This document shows, piece after piece, positions 6,188-11,472 of a DNA stretch of 11,472 bases. The stretch spans positions 1 to 11,472 of the forward strand of contig JAMPAO010000085.1 of the NCBI GenBank assembly GCA_023667165.1, in the 5' to 3' direction. Position numbers and translations under genes: made by a program. Each line of letters begins with the position of its first letter. The stretch's first letter is position 1. The notes beneath the pieces were generated by a model that was not told the origin of the DNA, ran no database searches, and saw only the letters and a list, made by a program, of their open reading frames with translations. The DNA is from Ruminococcus sp. GTDB lineage: Bacteria; Bacillota; Clostridia; Oscillospirales; Ruminococcaceae.

Positions 6188-7060
6188 ATGAGCGGTCTTT
6201 TTGAAAAAAGCGATTCCTTGAACAATCCGATCGAGTGCTTTGTTTTCGACTCCGGACGGCAAATATTTCCCGTAAAACCGCATTGGCATTATTTCGCGGA
6301 GCTTATATATATGCTTGACGGACGGGCGGAAATGCGCTGCGGAGATAATTTCTATACCCTGAACAAGGGGGAAATGATAATATTTCACCCCTCGGAGGTG
6401 CATTCAATATACTCCTCCGAGGGGTGTCTGCCCGTGTATGCGGTATTGAAGTTTGATATAAACAGATTTAATCTGACTCCCGCATACGCTCCCAAGCTGA
6501 GAAGTATTTTCCGTTATGCGGAAAAGATCGGAATGAGGATATTCTTTGACGTCAGTGCGGCTGAGAGGCTCGAATGCGGAAGAATATGGTCGGCATGCCT
6601 GTCGGAGTTTACATATTATAAATACGGCAGGGATCTGGTTCTTCAATCGAACATATATGAACTTCTGATGAATACAGTCCGTCTGTGGCTCGAGGACGGA
6701 CTGGTGATCGACAGCCGTCTTATCCCGCAAACGGAGGATCATTCCATAGAAAATATAACGGAATACATAGATCTCATGCTTTCCGAAAATCTAAAAGTAA
6801 CCGATATAGCGGTGCAATGCGGATTAAGCTATTCCTGCTTTGCCAAAAAATTCCATGAGCAATACGGCATGAGCTGTAAGCAGTATATAGAGCGAATGAG
6901 GCTTTATAAAGCGGAGGAATTCCTTCTTTTTACCGATTTTGACCTGAATTATATCAGTCAGGAAACGGGATTTTCCGATTGCAGCCATCTTATAAAGAGT
7001 TTTAAGAAATATAAAGGCGTTACTCCGAGACAATTCAGACGCGAAAGACGTTTGAATTAG
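6188..7060 (+). CDS. AraC-family transcriptional regulator with N-terminal cupin domain
   Basis: A 290-residue regulator. Residues ~15-100 are an AraC-type cupin sensing domain (PHWHYFAEL 31-39, GEMIIFHP 61-68, H72), which usually binds a sugar or other small ligand. Residues ~186-286 are the paired helix-turn-helix DNA-binding domain: helix pair one around VTDIAVQCGLSYSCFAKKF (204-222), helix pair two around ISQETGFSDCSHLIKSF (256-272), ending in the family signature YKGVTPRQFR. The ligand is unknown. The ATG has GGAG 9 nt upstream and an extended -10 promoter at 6133-6141. Members of this family often control the divergently transcribed neighbour, here the SDR gene, and their own expression. 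The coding sequence contains a perfect 13-bp inverted repeat (6386-6426). No convincing terminator follows the stop. Confidence 0.93.
   Translation: MSGLFEKSDSLNNPIECFVFDSGRQIFPVKPHWHYFAELIYMLDGRAEMRCGDNFYTLNKGEMIIFHPSEVHSIYSSEGCLPVYAVLKFDINRFNLTPAYAPKLRSIFRYAEKIGMRIFFDVSAAERLECGRIWSACLSEFTYYKYGRDLVLQSNIYELLMNTVRLWLEDGLVIDSRLIPQTEDHSIENITEYIDLMLSENLKVTDIAVQCGLSYSCFAKKFHEQYGMSCKQYIERMRLYKAEEFLLFTDFDLNYISQETGFSDCSHLIKSFKKYKGVTPRQFRRERRLN
6386..6426. repeat. perfect 13-bp GC-rich inverted repeat inside the AraC-family gene
   Basis: CACCCCTCGGAGG (6386-6398) is matched exactly by its reverse complement CCTCCGAGGGGTG (6414-6426) with a 15-nt loop. It encodes residues ~67-80 in the cupin domain (around HPSEVHSIY), so it is under coding constraint and still forms a stable hairpin in the mRNA. 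No T run follows on either side, so it is not a classical terminator. Confidence 0.7.
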
Positions 7061-7123
7061 AACGCAGCATATAATTAACGGTTTTTCCGGTATCCGTTCG
7101 GTTATTTTAGGATATAAAGATAA

Positions 7124-10100
7124 ATGATTTTTTATATTGACATTGCTTTTTATTGGGGTTATAATAAATGTATAAGGTTTTTCAAAAGGCAGGCGATATT
7201 TACGGGTTTTGTGATTTTTCTTATTTTATGGCTTTTATCTCCTATTGCTCTCGGGATACTGTGCATTTATCAAAGAGTAAGGATAAACGATCTGGAAAGC
7301 AAGCTTAAAGCCGTTTCCGATGTCAAATCACCGGATCGGTCCGCCGATCTATCCGATAATCTCAAACCGTCCCGAAACAGGGACAGTTCAGCCTTGCCGT
7401 CGTACTATTTTCCCGTGCAAAACGGAAAAGCGGAATATACCGGCGATACCGCAAAGCGGCATGAGCATATGAACAGTAAGAATGAGGAATTGAAATCCGG
7501 TCCGCCCGTAAATGTCATACTTATTCTCGGCGCGCTTTTCATTATCCTTGCAGGCTTTGTCTTTGCCGCCGCTGCATGGGGAACCTTGAATGCAGTGTTC
7601 AAATCTGCCGTGCTGCTGAGTTTTTCGGCAGTTTTCTTCGCAGTTTATTATATTGCAAGATATAAACTTAAGCTTGAAAGTACGGGACGTATTTTTTATA
7701 TCCTCGGAAGCGTTTTTCTGCCTGCTTCCGCTGCCGCAGGAGGAAAACTCAGAGTGTTCGGAGATTTTCTTTCCTTTGACGGAAGAGGGCGTTTCGTTCT
7801 TTGCATGATAATGTTCATTCTGCTGTCGGTATGCTTTTTTATCGGCGCCAAGAGCTATAAAAACAAGATATATGCGAGAATAGCCTTTTTGTCTTTAGCG
7901 GCGTCCATGGCTTTTCTTATGCTCCACGGCAGCGTTTATACCCCCGCATTTTCCTCGGCAGCCGTCGGACTTTGCGCAGTAGCCGCCGTTATAGCCGAAC
8001 CGGGATTAAAAAAGCGTTTCACGGACAGCGTTATCATAGGAGAGTACAGATTTTTCACCGTTGTGGTCACCCTTGTACCGGCAGTCGTGTCGCTGTTTAT
8101 CTCGCACGGCGGCGCGGAGCAGATAGTTCCCGCCGCGATGTTTTCTGCGGCATTTCTGGCAGGAGCGTTAAAGTCGGAGCGCCCCGAAATTGGTGCGGCT
8201 GCATTTGCGGTCTACCTTATGACGGGAATGCTTTCGGGAATACGCCCCAATTCCGCCGAGAGCTTTATTCTTACAGCTTCTGCCGTAATGGTGATTTATA
8301 CCTTGCTTATCTTTATAGATTTTGTACCGGAAAGCGTAAAAAATACGGTACGAATTATTCAAAAAGCGGTCTGCGTTCCCATTATCGCAGCGGGATTTGC
8401 AGTTATGCTTGACAGCGGCTTTGATTTTCATCCAAGTCAGCTTATATCCTCCGCGGCGGTTGCCGTGCAGGTAATACTGCTTGCCTGCAGAAACGGCGGC
8501 AGCGGAAAGCTGTTCGGTGTTTTCGCGGTGATATGGTTTTCTGCGGAAACAGGCAGCTTTATAGGTTATCTTGCCGGTAATAACGATGCGGCGGCGCTGT
8601 GTTCGGCTGTAGTGATATTTGTTTATTTTGCGCTCATTACCCTTACTCCCGCCAAGGAAAAGCTGGGCAGCGTATATACCGGCGCCGTAAGCTGTATTGT
8701 TTTGAGTCTGCTCGTCTTTATGTGCTGCGAACCTGTACCGTCTGCGGCGGTTTGGCTGCTTGCCGCAGGAGCGGCGTTTATATCTGCTGTCAAAAGCAAT
8801 TTCGGCAGGGTATTCCTGCCAATTGCGGTCTTTGCCGTAATAAGACCCATATATGTATGCGGAGCCGGCTTCTCGCTTACATATTCATACTGTATTGCTT
8901 CCGTGATTTTCTGCGCTGCTGCCTGCTTGCTCACCGCCGTTCCGAGGCTGCGTAAATTGTCAGCGCCCATGGAGATAGGCGTTTCGGTGATTTTTCTGTT
9001 ATATATTATCCCAATGCTTCACGCGCCCCATATATCCGTGCCGCTGGCTCTGACCCTGTTTACGGGCGTAAATGCGTTTGTAAAGAGGAAAAGTCCGTAT
9101 ATCCACGTCTTATCAGGCGGCTTTTTTACTGCTCTGTACCTTGCCGTTTTTGAAGCGGGAAGATGTGCGGGACTTGAAGAAAGGGCTTTTTTGCTTCCTG
9201 CGGCTGTAATGATTTTGCTGTTCGGCGTATATATGCTGCCAAAGGGCGGAGCAAGCAGCCTTAAAGCTTGTATCTCCTCTTTCCTGCGTTTTTTCATGCC
9301 TGTGTACGGTATTGCGGTATTAATTGTAAGCGGCGCTTTCGACAATGCCGAAAATATCGGGATCGGCGGTATGTTTGAAACGCCGTTGTTCCTTGTCTGC
9401 GGAGCAGCGCTTATTATTTGCTCATGCATATATGCTGTGAAAGAAAAACGAACCTTCCTTATAACGGCTGCAATGATCGCTTTCTATATCAAGTCGTTTG
9501 CATATTTCTCCGGTATTATCGGAATAAATGAAGCGGCGGTATTTATAATAGGTCTTATGGCGTTGACAAATCTTTTCGGCAGACTTGTTTTTTACGGCAA
9601 TACGATAGTTAAGAGCGCAGACAATATATATTTTGATTTCCTTTCCCTGTCATCTCTTGTGGGTTCTGCATTGCTTTTTTTCAGCGTATCTTTCGGGGAT
9701 GCGTTTGATACGGGGAAATATATACGGTGGTCATCCTTTGCAACCGCTTCACTGGTGCTGCTCAATATGTCAAGATATGGAAATGATCCGAAGCTCAACC
9801 GCTGTTTGTTGACAGCTTCCGCCGCATTTGTAATGCCCGTATTGTGGTTTCAGCCCTTTTTACCGCCGATGGAACTTCTTGAGGACGAATGGAATGCCGC
9901 CGCAATAGCGCTGTTTGCGGTTCTGTTCGGAAAAATACATAAAGGCAATCCCCAATTATCCGGAAGAGTAAATTTCGCCGCCGGTATAATATGCCTTATA
10001 TATCTGTTCACAGCGGCTTATACCGGCAGATATGCCGAGGACGCCATAATGCTCGGAGGAGCGATACTGCTCATGCTTATCTTTTCCCATATACGCAAGA

Positions 10101-10294
10101 ATAAAAAATGGTTCGGTTTGTCCGTAGCCGGCGGAGCGGGGGAGGCGCTTATGCTTACCTTAAAGCTGTGGAACAGCCGCACATGGTGGGTGTATCTTCT
10201 TGCGGCGGGAATAGGACTTATCGTTCTGGGCGTATCAAGGGAAAATTCCAGGCGGAAGACCGCCGTTTCATTGCAGGAAGACAAAGAGAAATAA
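7124..10294 (+). CDS. giant polytopic membrane protein, SCO7613 C-terminal/DUF2157-like, start uncertain
   Basis: Up to 1056 residues, with about 34 hydrophobic helices by eye. One helix near residues 25-47 is followed by a polar, disordered-looking cytoplasmic or linker segment (~50-128, rich in Ser, Asp, Lys), then near-continuous helices from ~130 to ~1045. The first of these (ILGALFIILAGFVFAAAAW) and the last (WWVYLLAAGIGLIVLGVSRE) resemble the repeat-like helices of DUF2157/DUF2339 and SCO7613 C-terminal membrane proteins, whose function is unknown. I see no enzymatic motif. 7124 is the outer limit of the frame. A consensus promoter at 7137-7165 would start RNA near 7172, so the GTG at 7211, which begins directly at the first helix, is a likely alternative; neither has a strong ribosome binding site. 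The MreB-like gene follows after 48 nt on the same strand with no visible promoter, suggesting co-transcription. Confidence 0.85.
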   Translation: MIFYIDIAFYWGYNKCIRFFKRQAIFTGFVIFLILWLLSPIALGILCIYQRVRINDLESKLKAVSDVKSPDRSADLSDNLKPSRNRDSSALPSYYFPVQNGKAEYTGDTAKRHEHMNSKNEELKSGPPVNVILILGALFIILAGFVFAAAAWGTLNAVFKSAVLLSFSAVFFAVYYIARYKLKLESTGRIFYILGSVFLPASAAAGGKLRVFGDFLSFDGRGRFVLCMIMFILLSVCFFIGAKSYKNKIYARIAFLSLAASMAFLMLHGSVYTPAFSSAAVGLCAVAAVIAEPGLKKRFTDSVIIGEYRFFTVVVTLVPAVVSLFISHGGAEQIVPAAMFSAAFLAGALKSERPEIGAAAFAVYLMTGMLSGIRPNSAESFILTASAVMVIYTLLIFIDFVPESVKNTVRIIQKAVCVPIIAAGFAVMLDSGFDFHPSQLISSAAVAVQVILLACRNGGSGKLFGVFAVIWFSAETGSFIGYLAGNNDAAALCSAVVIFVYFALITLTPAKEKLGSVYTGAVSCIVLSLLVFMCCEPVPSAAVWLLAAGAAFISAVKSNFGRVFLPIAVFAVIRPIYVCGAGFSLTYSYCIASVIFCAAACLLTAVPRLRKLSAPMEIGVSVIFLLYIIPMLHAPHISVPLALTLFTGVNAFVKRKSPYIHVLSGGFFTALYLAVFEAGRCAGLEERAFLLPAAVMILLFGVYMLPKGGASSLKACISSFLRFFMPVYGIAVLIVSGAFDNAENIGIGGMFETPLFLVCGAALIICSCIYAVKEKRTFLITAAMIAFYIKSFAYFSGIIGINEAAVFIIGLMALTNLFGRLVFYGNTIVKSADNIYFDFLSLSSLVGSALLFFSVSFGDAFDTGKYIRWSSFATASLVLLNMSRYGNDPKLNRCLLTASAAFVMPVLWFQPFLPPMELLEDEWNAAAIALFAVLFGKIHKGNPQLSGRVNFAAGIICLIYLFTAAYTGRYAEDAIMLGGAILLMLIFSHIRKNKKWFGLSVAGGAGEALMLTLKLWNSRTWWVYLLAAGIGLIVLGVSRENSRRKTAVSLQEDKEK
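7137..7165 (+). promoter_or_regulatory. perfect-consensus sigma-A promoter
   Basis: TTGACA (7137-7142), a 17-nt spacer and TATAAT (7160-7165): all twelve consensus bases at the ideal distance. It lies 76 bp after the AraC-family stop and would start RNA near 7172, inside the longest reading frame of the membrane protein, which argues for a downstream start codon. It probably drives the membrane protein and the MreB-like gene together. Confidence 0.8.
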
Positions 10295-10342
10295 TACTCA
10301 CATGCAGGCAAAAGAATTAATTTGAAAGATGGTATATGTAAT

Positions 10343-11410
10343 ATGGATATCGGAATAGACCTCGGAACCGCCAATATAATGATAAGCATGAAAAACAAGG
10401 GTGTGGTGTTCTACGAGCCTGCCGTTGTCGCGTTTAACAAAAAAACGGGGGAGATAATAAATGTGGGGATGGAAGCCTATAAAATGATAGGCAAAGCTCC
10501 CGATCATATTGCCGTAATAAGACCGCTTTGCGACGGCGTTATTTCGGATTACGACATGACGGAAAGTCTTGTAAAGGAATGCATCCGCAGAGTGACGGGC
10601 GGACAGCTTCTTATGCCGAGGATCGTTATGTGTGTTCCGTCCTTTATAACCGATGTTGAAAGCAGAGCGGTGATCGAAGCCGCACGTCAGGCGGGCGCTC
10701 AGAAAGTATTTCTCATAGAGGAGCCGGTGGCGGCTCTTCTCGGCGCGGGCGGGGATATATCGCAGGCTCGCGGACGAATGGTCGTAGATATCGGCGGAGG
10801 TACTACCGATATAGCCGTGCTTTCTATGAACGGTATTGTGGTAAAAAATTCCGTAAAGCTGGCGGGAAATAAGATCGACGCCGCAATTATCAAGTATGTG
10901 CAGAACAAATACAGGATACTTATAGGCGAGAAAACGGCGGAAAACGCCAAGATCACCCTTGCCAACGTTTTTTCTCCCGATGGGAGCAGAGAAATGACCG
11001 TCAAGGGAAGAAATCTTGTTACGGGTCTTCCCGCCAAGCTGAAGCTGAACGATTATGATATATACAAGGCGGTTACAGACATAGCAAGAGAGATAACTGA
11101 CGCCGTAAAGGAGGTTCTTGAAAGGACTCCTCCCGAGCTTGCGGGGGATATCCACTCCGAGGGAATAATGCTCACAGGCGGAGGCGCGCTTATAGGAGGA
11201 CTTGACAGATTCATAGCCCATGAAACGAAAGTAAAAACCTATGCCGCAGACGATCCCTTAAGATGTGTAGCAAGAGGGACAAGCCTTGCCTTTGACCATA
11301 TAGACAGCCTGCTGGACGGATTTGAAATAATTTCCATGTACGGTTATTCCGATCCATCCGGAGAAAACGGGTCAAAACAGGGGAGAAAGGTCGGATCTGC
11401 CGGGATATGA
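10343..11410 (+). CDS. mreB: MreB/Mbl-family actin-like cytoskeletal protein
   Basis: A 355-residue actin-fold ATPase of the MreB/Mbl family, which forms membrane-bound filaments that guide cell-wall synthesis. Phosphate loop 1 is DLGTAN (6-11), the conserved acidic EEP is at 126-128, phosphate loop 2 is DIGGGTTD (149-156), the adenosine motif is LTGGGAL (277-283), and the family blocks GRNLVTGLP (222-230) and RTPPELAGDI (261-270) are intact. The last ~30 residues, Gly/Ser/Lys-rich, extend past where B. subtilis MreB or Mbl end (they are about 335 residues). The frame could open at a TTG (10322), but the ATG at 10343 gives the usual start just before IGIDLGTAN; the ribosome binding site is weak (GATGG). 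None of mreC, mreD or rodA lies upstream, and no mre gene starts before the window ends, so this may be an accessory paralogue (Mbl- or MreBH-like) rather than the main mreB. It follows the giant membrane protein gene after 48 nt. Confidence 0.92.
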   Translation: MDIGIDLGTANIMISMKNKGVVFYEPAVVAFNKKTGEIINVGMEAYKMIGKAPDHIAVIRPLCDGVISDYDMTESLVKECIRRVTGGQLLMPRIVMCVPSFITDVESRAVIEAARQAGAQKVFLIEEPVAALLGAGGDISQARGRMVVDIGGGTTDIAVLSMNGIVVKNSVKLAGNKIDAAIIKYVQNKYRILIGEKTAENAKITLANVFSPDGSREMTVKGRNLVTGLPAKLKLNDYDIYKAVTDIAREITDAVKEVLERTPPELAGDIHSEGIMLTGGGALIGGLDRFIAHETKVKTYAADDPLRCVARGTSLAFDHIDSLLDGFEIISMYGYSDPSGENGSKQGRKVGSAGI

Positions 11411-11472
11411 GCCTATGTAAAAACCTGCTAAATAAAGTCAAGACCTAAAAAGCAAAGTTTACAAATAATTAA

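Noticed and set aside
7077..7098. AACGG/CCGTT hairpin after the AraC-family stop codon, as a terminator
   Set aside because: Only a 5-bp stem with a 12-nt loop and no T tract directly after it; too weak to call.
7168..7308. Small frame starting at the ATG at 7168, next to the consensus promoter
   Set aside because: It would be ~45 codons with unremarkable composition, and the ATG falls before the predicted transcription start (~7172). The overlapping frame encodes a clear membrane helix.
7972..8412. Long alternative-frame openings within the giant membrane protein gene (for example 7972-8412 and 8599-8955)
   Set aside because: They are Arg/Cys/Tyr-rich translations typical of shadows of a GC-biased hydrophobic coding frame, with no ribosome binding sites.
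10298..11221. Long minus-strand frame (307 codons) opposite the MreB-like gene
   Set aside because: It mirrors the codon structure of a highly conserved actin-family gene on the other strand; its composition is His/Tyr/Arg-rich with no recognisable domain.
11411..11472. Possible promoter or terminator at the right edge (TTTACA near the end, TGCT/AGCA pairing)
   Set aside because: Too little sequence remains to see a -10 element or a stable stem; nothing can be supported.

Overview
The window looks like chromosomal DNA of a spore-forming, low-to-moderate GC Bacillota, most likely a clostridial gut lineage of the Oscillospiraceae/Ruminococcaceae type. This is an inference from a SpoIIQ-like sporulation peptidase, consensus sigma-A promoters, AGGAG-type ribosome binding sites, a short clostridial-style peptide deformylase and an MreB-type actin homologue. 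I see no CRISPR array, transposase, integrase, tRNA or rRNA.

Layout. 1-594 (+) is the C-terminal part of an M23/SpoIIQ-like peptidase, ending at a long bidirectional terminator (624-675). 704-4297 (-) is a two-gene operon for a heterodimeric ABC multidrug-type exporter. One subunit has an Asp at the catalytic Glu position and a Gln at the H-loop; the other has a degenerate LSQGQ signature. Together these give the one-consensus, one-degenerate ATP-site arrangement of TM287/288, BmrCD and LmrCD. The non-coding stretch 4298-4679 holds two back-to-back sigma-A promoters: one fires left into a ~220-nt leader before the exporter, and one fires right into a peptide deformylase-like gene (4680-5093), whose promoter carries a 9-bp direct repeat. 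5105-5857 (-) is a short-chain dehydrogenase/reductase.

The stretch 5858-6187 holds a short doubtful frame (5873-6097, -) and a palindromic divergent promoter region. Beyond it lies an AraC-family regulator (6188-7060, +), which is therefore the natural candidate to control the reductase. A perfect 13-bp inverted repeat lies inside the regulator gene.

7124-11410 (+) carries a giant polytopic membrane protein (~34 predicted helices, resembling SCO7613 C-terminal domain/DUF2157-type proteins) followed after 48 nt by an MreB-like actin homologue, probably one operon. A perfect TTGACA-17-TATAAT promoter (7137-7165) lies just inside the longest reading frame of the membrane protein, so its true start is probably downstream. 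11411-11472 holds nothing I can identify.

Most of the window is ordinary core or near-core content. The best candidate for something undescribed is the pairing of an MreB paralogue, without mreC, mreD or rodA on either side within the window, with a very large membrane protein of unknown function. Secondary points are the exporter leader, the deformylase lacking its catalytic Gln, and the hairpin inside the AraC gene.
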